A stretch of DNA of 64,000 nucleotides from Setomelanomma holmii (GCA_010015745.1 ML978251.1:1-64000), one strand, 5' to 3'; positions 33,796 through 45,580 are shown, numbered from the stretch's first letter. Notes: generated from the sequence alone by a model not told the origin. Made by a program: numbers and translations.

Positions 33796-34338
33796 TTGTG
33801 GCGCAATAATGTGGTTGATGGTAGATGGACACAATTGTGTTTCGTGGTCCTATGGGTCAAAGTGGAAGTGCAGCTGCGATGTCGTCATCACTTTCGGCTT
33901 CGACTTATAAACATCCACCCATCCTCCACGCATCCCACCTCAAGGTCGGCCTCAGACTGTAAGTAAGGGGACCTTGGGAATGGACAGGGACTGAAGTGAG
34001 GCAAGGGCATGATATTGACATTTCTAATTTCCGTCGATCGGACTGCCAAGTCGACACAGACCACCCGATGAAACTAAACAAACAAGCGCACGATGGTAAT
34101 ACGTAGCTGAGAGGCTACCCCATTACGTCCAGTACAAGCCTTTTCGTCGCTATCTCAATCAACTATGTTAATGCCCAACTACTCGTTCATATTCCTCACG
34201 TAGATGTAATCAAATTTTCACAAAAAAGTCCTCGTCTCGAAGATCTTACATCTCCAAACCCCTAAACTGTCGTCTCTCTCTCCCTAGCACCACACGACTC
34301 CTCGCTGCACCCAGGTGGAAACCCTTGGTTGACACCTG

Positions 34339-34854
34339 TTAAGGACGACCCTCCTCTTCTTTTAAAATTTCGAGTTCGATCTTAGCACCGGTCTCTGAGC
34401 GTATCATGTCTACCAACTTCTGAGTAAACTGGCCCTTCTCCTCGTCAGTGAACACAACGTCATCCCACGATTTCGGCGTTCGCCAAACCACAAGATGGAT
34501 CGTCTTCAGAGCGGGCAGTGCTTTTAGCAAGGATACGTGTTCTGGGAACATTCCAGCGACGTAGTAGGCCCACTTCGACTGAGTCTTTTGGCTGAATGGG
34601 GCGTCCCCAATGACGTCGCGCGTAGTTTGATGGAGCGAATGGCCCCGAATTAAACCGCCGTCGGCTTGCGGGTCTTCAACCGGTGTTTTGGGAGGAAGCC
34701 GAAGGTGTTCAGGCTGAAAGGCAGCAGCGCAGGCTCTGCATACAGTTGACAGCACACTTGGAGCAGGCTGAGTGCATGCTTGACCTTCGGACCATGTGGA
34801 TCGGATGCTGGCGGAGCGGCGCGCGCACATAGCTTGTGTGGCCGCCGAGTGCAT
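34339..34854 (-). CDS. Hypothetical protein, possibly truncated 2EXR-like
   Basis: An open frame of 171 residues. The first part is Cys/Ala-rich and looks non-coding. The second half is more convincing: SKWAYYVAGMFPEHVSLLKA then LPALKTIHLVVWRTPKSWDD, and the end IRSETGAKIELEILKEEEG. The 'lpaLktI.lv.' pattern followed by a Lys/Glu-rich end resembles the C-terminal half of 2EXR-like proteins. Another frame (34709-34996) overlaps and may hold a displaced 5' exon. This may be a gene fragment rather than a working gene. Confidence 0.35.
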   Translation of the reverse strand: MHSAATQAMCARRSASIRSTWSEGQACTQPAPSVLSTVCRACAAAFQPEHLRLPPKTPVEDPQADGGLIRGHSLHQTTRDVIGDAPFSQKTQSKWAYYVAGMFPEHVSLLKALPALKTIHLVVWRTPKSWDDVVFTDEEKGQFTQKLVDMIRSETGAKIELEILKEEEGRP

Positions 34855-34996
34855 TATGATCCGTCATAACCGACAATTGATTCCTGGGAGAAGCGAACTG
34901 GAAACTTGGGTTGAGATCGAGGTTCGGTGACAAGAAGGTCAAGACACGCGACGTGGTTAGCACGGCCGCCAGCTGCTTGGTGATGCATGACGTCAC

Positions 34997-35824
34997 ACGA
35001 CAACGCCATCAAGAACATTTCTGATCATTCATTGCTTGATTGTACGATTCTGTTGACCGTTCCCGAAGCTATACACAGGGTTGAAAGGCGCCGGTTCGTT
35101 GCTTCAATTTATCAGAGTGAAACCTCAAAAACACCATTCAGAATGGACTGGTAACCTCAAAGAATACTCAAACAGTCTGCCCGGATCTTCCTTTCCTCCT
35201 CATGCTCCTAATTGGAGATGCCCAAACATTTTCGAGTAGCATGGTCCTAAACCACAATATTCAGAACTAACATCCATCACTGTGTAACGGAAAGCACGCT
35301 GTGCAGGAATATAATCATCTTTCCAGCATCGCAATTGTCCTCTCTTGATCCTCTTAAGATACCGTCATAGAAGATCACTTCTTTGGTAGATTATCTATCG
35401 ATACTGTATCCGAAACTCGATAATTACGTAGCTGTGAATCCGGCTATTGATCGATTCCTTAAAGGCCTCTCCGCCCGCATCTAGTTTCTGCGCTATCAGA
35501 GCACGAAGAAATACAGGCCTGCACGCCTCGGTGGGTCTAAGATATGTATTAAAAGCGAATAAAGCTATACTGAAGATCTGAGGTCCTTACGACTCTGGTG
35601 TAGTGCACTCTGATTTTCCCGGATGTGGGAGCTTCGATGTGTCGCTTACCCAGGGATGCATTGCCTACTAATAAGGCTTAGCTTGAAATACAATACAATA
35701 AGCTCATTTGCAACTTTACAACCTGCTAGAAGTGTCTATGAACGTTATGCTATTTTTAGCAAAACAGTGTGCGTACGCTTCGTGGCCAGCTGTCTCTCGT
35801 GTCCTATGCACTACGATCGACAAC
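34997..35824. other. AT-rich gap, no gene seen
   Basis: The stretch is AT-rich with no open frame of note, except the beginning of the frame that becomes the transposase. It probably includes the 5' end of the pogo-type element, whose inverted terminus I could not identify. Confidence 0.4.
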
Positions 35825-36551
35825 ATGGATAGAGCCAGCATCGTTCTGGCACAGGCCCCTCCAGACGTTTGTGGCACATGGGCTGCTATGGCGGACTGGG
35901 GCAATATCGCTCCCATGACCCTGTACAATCGCCACCGTGAACGACCGTCGATCGAAGAGAAGGCGCAAGGCCAGCAATACCTTGCCGTAGAAGAAGAAAA
36001 AGCCCTTGTTATGTTCTTGTTACTGATGGATAGTTTTGGCCAACCTGTCCGCATCAAATACATACCTTCGCTAGCCCATAGCATCGCCCGCCAACGATCT
36101 ACGGCGAGTAAGCCAATCAAGCCCCCAGGCATCAACTGGCTACGAGCCTTCGAGAAACGCCATCCTGAGCTTAAAGCGAGAAGAGTTAGGTCGATAGACT
36201 GGAAACGCCATGGGACACAAATATATGACAAGGTCACGGAGTGGTTCACTGTGATTGGCAAGGTACTGCAAGACCCAGCTGTACTACCGGAGAACGTCTA
36301 TAATATGGATGAGACAGGAGTCATGCTAAGCATGCTGGGCTCTGTGAAGGTGCTCGTAGGCAGGGACGACCTACGAGGGCATAGAGGCGCTAGTGCTAAG
36401 CGCACTATGGTTACTGCTATAGAGTGCATCAGCGCTGATGGTAGGTCATTGCGCCCTCTTGTAATCTGGCCAGCTTCGACCCATCGAAGCAACTGGACCA
36501 TCTTTTCAACCCCTGGATAGCATTACGGATTTTCCGAGAACGGGTATAATG
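35825..36551 (+). pseudogene. pogo-type DDE transposase, N-terminal part
   Basis: The frame from ATG 35825 has an N-terminal psq-type region, WGNIAPMTLYNRHRERPS, a CENP-B HTH around KPPGINWLRAFEKRHPELKA, and the start of the DDE domain with VYNMDETGVMLSMLGS, where MDETG carries the first catalytic Asp. It then reads KRTMVTAIECISADG and LRPLVIWPASTHRSNW. A TAG at 36518 replaces the Trp expected in 'PGWHY'; this is TGG-to-TAG. Four codons later the sequence is cut by an LTR. The rest of the DDE domain is missing, so the protein is inactive. Confidence 0.8.
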
Positions 36552-36720
36552 TGTCAGACTGGCACCTCAGTTCACAAGGTACATGTGAACTGCATCTCTC
36601 ACGTGACTCTTTGTCACTTGCTTACTCATCGTGGTTGTGTATATAATCGCTCTCTGTAGCTCTCTCAATACAACAACCTTCTGCTTCCTTAATGTCTGCT
36701 CTGTCCTCTCACATCTGACA
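36552..36720 (+). mobile_element. Solo LTR TGTCAGA...TCTGACA
   Basis: A 169-bp element has 7-bp perfect inverted ends (TGTCAGA and TCTGACA) and a TATA box (GTATATAAT). The flanking pentamers, TAATG and GTAAA, do not match, so there is no target-site duplication. Left of it is pogo transposase, right of it LINE sequence. A diverged, truncated relative lies at 9304-9455. Confidence 0.75.
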
Positions 36721-39700
36721 GTAAAGAGGCCCTTGCTGAGGCAAAAAGACTGAAGAGACTGCATAGCCAGCACAACACCAAGGAATCATGGGAAGCATAC
36801 TGAATAGCAAGAAATCACAAAGCAAGGATTATCAGAAAGGCACTCACTAGGATACATAGGCATCGAGTAGAGGAAGCAGCAGAGTCGCCAGAGAAAGTGT
36901 GGAGGCTTGCTAGATAGACAAAGACGAGAGGTAATAAGGCCCCCAGGGTCACACCAGCCATCTAACACCCAACAACCCAGCAAGAGGTTACGGGACCAAG
37001 CGACAAAGCGGACCTATTTAAGGATGTCTTCTTTCCTGCACCACCAGAAGCAGATCTGAGAGACATACAGAGCGCCAAGTATAGCGGTCAAGTTGAGCTA
37101 CCACCAATAACAGAGAAGGAGGTAAGGGACGCCATCAGTACAGCGTCTCCCCTCAAGGCCCCAGGACCCGACAGCATCGCGAACTGAGCGCTGCAAGCAG
37201 GAACAAACCTTCTTGCGACTCACCTGACAAGGGTCTTTAACCAGAGTCTACACCTAGGATACTGCCCAGCACACTTCTGAGAGTCAGTCACAGTAGTACT
37301 GCACAAGCCTGGCAAAGACAATTACACAGTTCCTAAAGCATACCGCCTAAACGCACTACTAAACACAATTGGTAAGGCAATGGATGCAGTGATTGCCTAG
37401 CGTCTCAGTCACCTGGCCAAGACACACTAGGTGCTGCCGGCAACTCACCTGGGCGGTAGAAAAATGCGCTCCACAGATCATGCACTCCACGCCGTTACAA
37501 AGAAGATACACGAAGCATAGAATAAGAAACCCAGCCATATAGCTAGCCTGCTCCTGCTCGACGTCTTTGGCGCCTTTGACAATGTCTCACACGCACGGCT
37601 GCTCCACAACCTGCGGAAGAGAAAGGTAAACAAGAAGACAGTTAAATGGATTGCAAGCTTCCTGAATAACAGACATACTAACATAGCTATTGATAGATTC
37701 ATATCAAAGGAGTACGCCATAGGCACAGGCATACCTTAAGGCTTGCTGTTGTCACCTATTCTCTATCTCTTCTACAATGCTGACCTGATTGACGAGAACC
37801 AGACACCATGTTGACAGGATACATAGACGACGTGGATATCTTAACGTGGGCTAAAACAACGGGGGACACATGTGACACACTAAGCAGGGTCCTGGACAAA
37901 GCACAGCGCTGGGCTAACACCTACGCCTCTATCTTTGCCCTAAACAAATTCTAATTAACCTACTTTACAAGATTATTCACGCGAATCAATACAAGCAGAG
38001 CTATCTAGACGGAATAGGGTGAGGTAAAACCTAAGGCAACATGCAAGTACCTTAGACTAACAATGGATGCCAAACTATGGTGAAAGGAACACATAGAAGA
38101 GGTTAGGCAAAAGGCAACAAAAACAGTGAACGCACTTAGCTGTCTTAGAGGCTTAACCTAAGGTGTAGGGCTGCTGGACAAGCGAAGGATATACGAAGGC
38201 ACCGCGCTCCCTTAGATGATGTACGCATGCTTAACCTGGTATAACGCTAGCACAAGAGGAAAGACATATACGCAAAAGACACTTAACATTCTGCAAAGCA
38301 TTCAAGCTAGAGCCGCAAGAGCTATCTGTGGGCCCTACAGGGCCACCTCGAACACCGCGCTCAACATCGAAGCATACCTTCTCTCTATCAAGCACCAGAT
38401 ATAGAAACACAACGCAGATGTCCTTACGCGACTCCTATTGAGCAAGCCTACAGCAGCCATAGCAGGCCTTAAAACATGCACAACCCAAGACTCAGACACA
38501 AATAGAAAACGCAGAAAGCACATCAACTCCTGGCAGAGGATCTACGACGACATGAAGCACCGACGAAACTAAGGCTTCAACAACCAGGAGCTGATCCCAC
38601 CCTTCATGACCCCACCATAGAGACGAGGTCCCGTGACGCATATAGACAACAACGCCGACAAAGCACGACAGCGACACGACAGCGACACGACAGCAGGAAT
38701 GACACAGGCTGGTCCCTCAGCATTTACACAGACGGCAGCAGCATAGACGGTGAGACAGGAGCGGCAGCAGTGTGCCTAATTACCAAACAGATCCGCGCTG
38801 CGCACATAGGACCAAACACAACCTCAACAGTATATGCAGCTGAGCTGCAAGGAATCAGCCTAGCACTTTAAATTGCACGAGAATATGTTGGCTAGGGCGG
38901 CAGGCGGCGAGACATCGCCATCTTCACAGACAACCAAGCTGCCATCTGGTCAGTAATAGAGGCAGAAGGAAGATCAGGAGCCTATATTCTAGAGGAGATA
39001 GCAAGCCAGGTCTAACAGCTCCAGGATGTAGGGCGAATGATGACTGTACGATAGATCCCAGCCTACGTAGGAATCCCAGGAAACAAGGCGGCGGATAAAG
39101 CCGCCAAGGAGGCGACAGGATAGAGAGAGAACGGCCGTAGGCGCTTGCCAGCAGCAGCGCCTCCGAAACTATACCCACTTAGGTCCACACTGAGGAGATG
39201 GTGCAAATTACAAGTGGAAGAAGCATGGACAGCTAAATAGAAAGCCGAGACGAAGGGATAAGCAACATACAGACACACCCCACAGCTAACGAAGAAGGTG
39301 CTCCAGCTGTACAAGGGTCTAAGCAAATGCGAGAGCGCGCTGCTGGTGCAACTACAGACTGAGAAAATTGGGCTTAACGACTTCCTATTCAGCCAAAGAG
39401 TGCCAGGAATCACCAGCCCACGTTGCGAGTGTGGAGAGAGGCGACAGCCCGTCGCTCACATCCTCCTTTGCTGCAGGACTTACAAGAATCTCTGCAACCA
39501 GGTATTTGGGGACCTTTCTGGATGAGGCAACCTCTGGGCTATCTTGAGCAAGCCACAGCTAGCCACCAAAGCTATCCAATTTATAGAGCAGACGCAGATC
39601 CTTGGGCAAGTGGGGATTAGAGACGCGTAGATGACAGCTGAGCGCTAGGGGAAGACTGAAGGTACTGCAGTCGCAAAAATGAGGCAAGTGCCCTCACAAA

Positions 39701-39948
39701 CCTAAAAACACAGCATTCAATTAGTAGAACCAGTATCTAGATGAGGTAGCAGCCAGATTGTAGATAGTGGTTGAAGGGAAACGGTAGGCCTCTGGGGACA
39801 GATGGTTCTTGTTTACGGGAATGAAGTGGGGCAGCGCGGAACAACGTGTCCGCATCGCGTCGGCTGTCTGCCAAGCCTGCTAGCCGGGCATAGCTGCAGA
39901 CATTGTGGCTGAAACCGAGTAGGATTAAATGAATGAATGAATGAATGA
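36721..39948 (+). mobile_element. LINE (Tad/I-like), 5'-truncated, RT and RNase H
   Basis: The element begins inside ORF2 with KRLKRLHSQHNTKESWEAY; no endonuclease domain remains. Reverse-transcriptase motifs follow: SPLKAPGPDSIAN (37145), LLLLDVFGAFDNVSHARLL (37550), GIP*GLLLSPILY (37727, family GIPQG) and YIDDVDILTWAKTT (37823). RNase H is at 38700-39120, with SIYTDGSSIDG, FTDNQAA and IPAYVGIPGNKAADKAAKEA. A Cys/His cluster, CECGERRQPVAHILLCC, ends the ORF near 39480. The 3' end is ATGA repeated five times (39927-39948), a LINE-type tail. The many stops sit where the family has Gln or Trp. The copy is dead. Confidence 0.85.
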
Positions 39949-40215
39949 CGTAGCATGATTTTGAACGTTACAGCGGCTACAAGGCTGCTATAGCTTTGTG
40001 CCGTTGTAACTAGGTTCTTGAGATTACCTACAACCTCTTAGGTAGTGTTTTAGACGTTCAAAGACAACCTTAAGCGCTGTAGTGCACAATTACTATAGTG
40101 CTTTAGCAGAAGGCACTCATCGGACGAAGCGCGAAGGCAACGATGCAAGTGTAATTTATTAGTTCAAGACAAATCTAAACACTTGTAAGTACCTATAGTA
40201 TCCTAAGGCGGTCTG
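39949..40215. other. Short gap after the LINE
   Basis: There is no gene. GTTACAGCGGC (39967-39977) and GCCGTTGTAAC (40000-40010) form an imperfect 11-bp inverted repeat, possibly a relic of an LTR-type end. Confidence 0.35.
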
Positions 40216-40800
40216 CTACAAGAGAATTCTAACTTGTAGATGAAGTTGTGTTTGCTTAAAGTCAAAGTATCCCACATTTTTTCCGGCATGGGGTGTTTTC
40301 CGTGACGCAGTGAGGGATGTTAGTATGCGATCCTGTACATCGTCCTCGAGCTTCATGCGGTCTGACGGCAGTGAGGTTGCAGTCTCGCGCCCGAAGCGGG
40401 AAATATGCTGGCATACAGCGTTAATCTTAAGGGTCGTGAGGCTGGGAGGATTGTTCAGAAAGTCCATGTGTTGAGGCTCAATAAGCACAGTCGGATGGTT
40501 CCACGTTTGAGTTGCGCGGTAAGTCACAATCTCCAGGAATCTGATTGCGAAGTGTTGTGCGATTGTGCGTTTGTTGAGGAATCAATGTAATGTATATTCC
40601 TGGTTCTGATGCTGCATGCTGTCGAAGGCGAAAGTGAAGTAAGAAAAAGGTAGCAATGCTGTCTCGGTATGGGTTTGGCTATAGACTGACAGCAAAGCTA
40701 TGTGGTGTGCATGATTGCCGATAGGAGAGATTCTCGCGCCTGTGAAGGCGATCGAGAAGATCACATTGCGAAGCTCCGCCGGCAGCTGAAGGAGAAGTGA
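40216..40800 (-). pseudogene. 2EXR-like gene broken by one TGA
   Basis: The minus strand reads LLLQLPAELRNVIFSIAFTG near 40795, the start of a 2EXR-type domain ('LP.ElRn.Iy'). It continues in one frame through SYFTFAFDSMQHQNQEYTL, a TGA at 40582-40584, then LNKRTIAQHFAIRFLEIV and on to 40216 (SLTTLKINAVCQHI). The frame is intact except for that stop. No start codon is found in frame upstream of LLLQLP; a 5' exon in the open stretch around 40823-41080 is possible. It is a young pseudogene, or a gene with an unrecognised intron. Confidence 0.5.
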
Positions 40801-41140
40801 GTTACGCCGATTTTGTCGCGCTCTACCACACGGTCGTCAGCAGCTTCACATAGACTGGGTCCATAGGACTGCATTCATGTCTGCAAGACCGATGCACGAT
40901 GTGCTCGAGTAGTTGGGACCATGGTTTACGAGGAGAATTACTTACGGTCAACACAACACTAGCCCAGGGAGGGTGATGGCTGAACGCTGGAAATGTGATT
41001 GTGTCGCAGATTGAGGATGAATCAGTTGCAGTCAGCTCACTGCTCTGGTGAGGGAAAACTGAATTACGTTGGGCTAGCACACGGTGGAATATGTGCCTTC
41101 AACTGCGCTGACAATGTAACCTCGTGGCTTCGACGCGAAG

Positions 41141-41195
41141 ACCGACTCGGACGCCACCCGAAGGCATCGATGCCTTGACCCATGGCCGAGTCGGT
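41141..41195. repeat. Nested palindrome downstream of the MFS gene
   Basis: ACCGACTCGG (41141-41150) and CCGAGTCGGT (41186-41195) are perfect inverted arms. Between them lies AAGGCATCGATGCCTT (41161-41176), itself a perfect 16-bp palindrome. The structure lies about 280 bp beyond the stop codon of the MFS transporter. It could form a cruciform, or act as a terminator or binding site. Confidence 0.5.
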
Positions 41196-41472
41196 GCTGT
41201 CAAATTATTTAGGACTCCTAGTGAGACTGAGACACATTATACACCATGGCTACGCGAAATGACCTGCGCGGGCCTCTCGTCTAAGCGAATCAGTAGATGC
41301 TAGCACCGAGTGTCGTATGGAGCTGGGCAGGCCACAGCGCGCACTGCCTCGTCCACCCGCAGCTGATTTCTTTCACTGTATCCATCTTCACGGTCTTGTC
41401 GGACTCTAATCCTGTGAATCTTATCATTACGCCCATCTCGCGACAATGTATTACTCTCAATGTCTCCACAAA

Positions 41473-43023
41473 TCACAGGTCGACCGGGAAGCGCTCGCGT
41501 ATCTTCTCGCCAAAATTGTAAAACAAAATCGGCGCAGGTGCGAGGACCAGGCTCACGAAGCCGAAGACGCTAATACCCCATCCGTACCCTAACTTTTCGA
41601 ATAGGGCAGGCGCACCCAACGGGATGACACCTCCTACCAGGCTCCGAAATACCGCGCCGGCAGCAATCGCACTCGCCGCATACTGCTCAAAGCTGTCGAT
41701 GAAGTAGTTTTGCGTGCAGTTGAGAATCATGACCTGGCCGATGCCATAGAAGAACGTCCCTGATATCGATGCGAACCAGTGAGCATGCTTCTCCACGGTC
41801 CATGCGAACCAGAACAAGGACACCGGAATGAAGACAGCGCCGATATTGGCAAGCGGAAGACGGAACTCAGGCCGAGCCTTCTCCTTGTTCCTGGCCGTCA
41901 ATTTCTTGTAGACAGTGTCGATGCGCGGTACAAGGAACCAGACTGCGAACAAGAATCCCAGGCCAGGACCAAGGTAGAGCAGTCCGACCTTTTCCGTGTC
42001 GAAGCCATAGAGGTCTTGATAGATGGGCTGCATGTTGGTGTAGATACTGTACGTTGTTCCGAAAATGAGCGCCTGGTACACAGCCATGGTCGCAACAATC
42101 GGTTGCGCGAAGATCTTCGGTGGCCGCTTGAGCGACTGTGCAATCCTCTGGCTCATTGGACGGTTGTCCTCACCCTCGTACATGTATTTGGTTCCATCCA
42201 AGTTAGACGACTCCTTCTCGTACTCTGCCTTTTTGCGTTGAAGTATAATCGGCGTGTAGCTTTCGCGGAGGAAGAAGTAGCCAGCTAAGGTGTTGACGAA
42301 GCAAACGATGGTCATGATCCAAAACACCCAGCGCCAGCCTAGCCGCTGGACGATAATGCCACCAAACAGAGGTCCCAGAGTTGGACCGAGCAATGGGCCT
42401 AGCAGATACCAGCCAAAAACGCCGGCTCTTTCGCTAGGGACGAACATGTCGCTTATTGTACCACCACCGTTGGCTATGCCAACACTTCCGAAAAAGCCCG
42501 TGATACTTCGTACGGTGATAAGGAAGGCGATGTTCGGTGCGAGTGCGGCGGGTATTTGGAGTAGAGTGAAGACGGCGAAGCACGTCAAATACACGATCCT
42601 TCGTCCGAACGTCTCTGACAGAGGAGCCAGAATCAGTGGTCCAATGCCGAGCATAACAACGAATCCAGTTGTCGTGCCAATGACTGCGATCGTCGAGCAG
42701 TGGAGGTCTTTCGCGATCTCATCGATGCCAGGTGTGAACATGGACGACACGAGTGGGCTGAGGACTGTACGCACAACAGTCAGAAGGGCCGCAACAAGTA
42801 GACACACGCGACTTACTGGACATCAGGGCAATCACGCCCACATTTGCCATCTTCCTCCATTTCTGCCAGCTTCTTGGGTTCTCTTCTGGAAAATCTTCGA
42901 TACGAAGAAGCTATTCCTCTTAGCTTATTTTGTTTACAACCTTTTGTGCTAACATACTGTTCGCGACTCGCCATCATCACTAAAGCGCTCCTGCAGCAAA
43001 GGCGCGCGTTCTCCGCGAGACAT
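41473..43023 (-). CDS. MFS transporter, DHA1-type drug:H+ antiporter
   Basis: Three exons, 43023-42958, 42910-42817 and 42764-41473, give 483 residues with consistent phases. The spliced N-terminus reads MSRGERAPLLQERF, then DFPEENPRSWQKWRK, the usual 'ENP..W...RK' entry to helix 1 of fungal DHA1 carriers, and ALMSILSPLVSSMFTPGI across intron 2. About 12 membrane segments follow. Motif A-like sequence is LAPLSETFGRR; the DHA1 helix-5 motif C-like stretch is GPLLGPTLGPLFGG. The central cytoplasmic loop carries RPMSQRIAQSLKRPPKIF. Relatives export drugs, polyamines or secondary metabolites; the substrate here is unknown. No biosynthetic cluster is next to it. Confidence 0.88.
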
Positions 43024-43826
43024 ACTCACGCTTCAGGGGATTCGAGATTTGAGAGTGTGAGTGAGAAAGCATTAGAAGACACGGTTGAAAGGTCGCGTCC
43101 CGGCCATCAGCTCAGGAGCACTCGTCATCACGGTCAGCATTATGTGGATGGGAGAATTGTTTGTGGAGCGTGCGGTGGATGTCAACTTCCGCGGTCGTCA
43201 TCGATCGCGCCACGGGAAGGTCGATCGGCGCTGTGACCATCTTCATCCGAGCCAATAGGAGGGAGGCACCATCAACCACATCCGTCTAGCCATGCCCGTC
43301 ATTCTGGTTCAACTCCTCAACACTACTTCCAACCCTGCATAACAATCCTCTGACCTTAGGATGTGGCTCTCGCTAACTACGGGTCGGTATTGAGGGGTCC
43401 CTCGTTAGCTTTCTCGTACTTCGCAGCCGCTCAACATGCCAGCACAAATGATAGGCAATCGACATTCTGCGAGCCACTACCATGGAGCAGAACCTTGCGA
43501 GATGCATTTCGCAGTGATATGAATGCAGTGGTATATGGGTCTTTTCCTCGATTGTAGGAACCTTCTAATGATGAAGGCAGCATGTTTGACATTGGGATAA
43601 TTCATGCATATATGCATCGCATGCAGACGATAAGCGTACCTGAGGTAACCCGGACCAGCCTTTGGGGGCTCGCCAAACAAAGGGAACTTCGCACAAGCCT
43701 GTCGGGTGATATCATGGAAGCGCTCCGTCAATTCTCGTTGAGAGGTCTTCGCCCCTTCATACTTACAAGAAGAAGAGCTTCGAGATCGTCGCAGCCATGT
43801 CCACACCTATTCGGAGGCTGGGGCCG

Positions 43827-44776
43827 ATGGGTGAACTGCCCCTGCTAAAAGACAGCCGTATTACCAAAGCATGCAACCATAAATGCGATATTCGAAAACA
43901 GCCAATACCACCGTGCTGCAGAGGAAACGCCGATCGAGTCGCACTTGAGATGTAAGTCCATCAGCAAAATTCTGAAGTTGTAGATCCCAACGATATTCTA
44001 GTCATCGTAAGAATCTGGCTACATCGCCCTTCTACAAGCTCTCCGGAGAAATCCGAAACATCATATACGACCTCCTTGCCGACGGAGAATGGCACTTCCA
44101 ATCGTTTAGTGACAAATGTTCGGACATAAAGCGGCGCAACGCCCTCCACAATCTCGCCAAAGTGAGTCGCCAGCTATACCAGGAGACACGCCTCAACGCA
44201 TACTCAACGACAGCGTTGCACGTACATCACTGGGGCATATTCGAATCGTGGCTTTCCAAACGCACCGCATGGCAACTTAGCACGCTGAAAAGATTTCACG
44301 TGCACCACACAGTGTTGCTGAACAAGCAATACTGGCGCAATCCCAGCGATCCTCGTTTGCGATTTGGAAAATGGCCTAAGACGTACTGGAAGAACATTGG
44401 GAGGGATTGGCCCGCACTTCCGAATTTGACGTCTGTCGTGGTCCACATGCATCCGTTTGCGGATCCACGAGGCTATACTAACCCCTTGAACGAGCCGTCT
44501 TTTCATTCGCAGTCGGTACGTGCTACGATATGGGATCTGCGCGCGTTCTCGGCGGCTGAGCAGTTCCAGAAGGAGATGAGGTACATTCTCGGGAAGGAAG
44601 TCAACACCACCGCGGTATGGGACATCCCACGGTTTTCTTTGCGTCTACGGAAGGATGCGCACGCTATCGGAGAAGACACCGTAATCGGGCCGAATGGGTA
44701 TCTTCAGTGTAATCATGCTGACCGAAAGCTGCTCATCTTCAAGAAGACATGCCTAGTTTGTGATAACCGGGTCTGA
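43827..44776 (+). CDS. 2EXR-like protein, intact
   Basis: Two exons, 43827-43951 and 44002-44776 (50-bp GTAAGT...CTAG intron), give 299 residues. The signature FYKLSGEIRNIIYDLL (about residues 51-66) is followed by LAKVSRQLYQETRLNAYSTT. Later parts read DWPALPNLTSVVVHMHPF and a C-terminus with CNHADRKLLIFKKTCLVC. This is the usual plan of the expanded fungal 2EXR/F-box-like family, whose molecular role is unknown to me. Among the family members in this window it is the only one with a complete open model. The first exon encodes a Cys-rich leader (CNHKCD, PPCCRGN) not typical of the family, so the start could also lie elsewhere. Confidence 0.62.
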
Positions 44777-45129
44777 GGAGTGTTCTCTGTTACGGCGACA
44801 ACGTCTTCGAAGTATTCCCCGCTTGTAACTGCTCTTTGATGTAGCGGCCAGTGGCCTTTCGATTCTTTTTGCTCGAGTCATTCTTGTACCTATAGTAATC
44901 GAAGGCTTGCCTCGTAGTCCAGTCGTTCACCCGCAATCTACGCTGCAGTACGTCATTTCCGGACCGTCTGTGTCTCCCCTTTCACAACGCTCCATTGTAT
45001 TGCTGGGTCCATCGTGCCGTTCATTACCTAGGAATGAAGGCCACAAGCTACTGCAGCTTAAGCCAACTGTGATAGCCATCAATACTCCCTTAGAACTCGT
45101 CTTCGTCCTCAAGCCGCGCTCAAGAGCAT
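44777..45129. other. Intergenic region, no gene seen
   Basis: No coding signal was recognised. The right end grades into the first copy of the diverged repeat family at 45130. Confidence 0.4.
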
Positions 45130-45580
45130 CAACTCAATGAAAAAGACTGGTTTGACACAAACCGAGTATGAGTGTGGAACTCATCGCAGGCGGACATGCC
45201 ACCCTCACGAGAACCTTCCTTCAATCAGAGTCACTTACTTTCATCCTCCAAAGAGCCGATGTGGACTGTCGAGATATCCACGTATCTCTCAACACGAAAG
45301 AGCCAGCTCAATCGTGCTTGCCGAGGGCGATGGAGTTGCCACATACCCCGCAGCGAGTGACCGGCAACAGACCTGCTGTCGGCCCGGTATCGCTAAGCAG
45401 GAATCATCTTGCACCCAAAGGGTTATGTGGCGTACAAGTGCCTGCTCATCCAAATGCGTCGAGAGCGCGTCACGGGCCAGCGTAGACGACTGCGATCGCA
45501 TTGCACTGTCATGCTGGCTCGACAAGTGCCACCAGAAGGTGAGGAACGTGTCTGAACATTCAAGGTTCGTTGTAAAGTAG
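45130..45580 (+). repeat. Diverged repeat/Cys-rich ORF family, copy A
   Basis: An open frame from 45137 to 45580 encodes 147 residues rich in Cys (for example RTCHPH, TCCRPG, ACSSKCVE, SCWLDKCHQ). It has no signal peptide. Related DNA occurs at 48128-48540 (copy C) and for about 150 bp at 47545-47700 (copy B). Copies A and B share the block CACTCAATGAAAAAGA or a close variant; all three share a core like GCGGACACGCCACCC. In copy C the aligned 3' part reads CWSKCRCPC and ACWL, matching A's CSSKC and SCWL. The plus strand may therefore once have coded for a Cys-rich protein. I do not recognise it. Confidence 0.4.

Noticed and set aside
39967..40010. GTTACAGCGGC...GCCGTTGTAAC inverted pair as a complete mobile element
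   Set aside because: It is only 44 bp long with one mismatch and no target-site duplication; too little to call an element.
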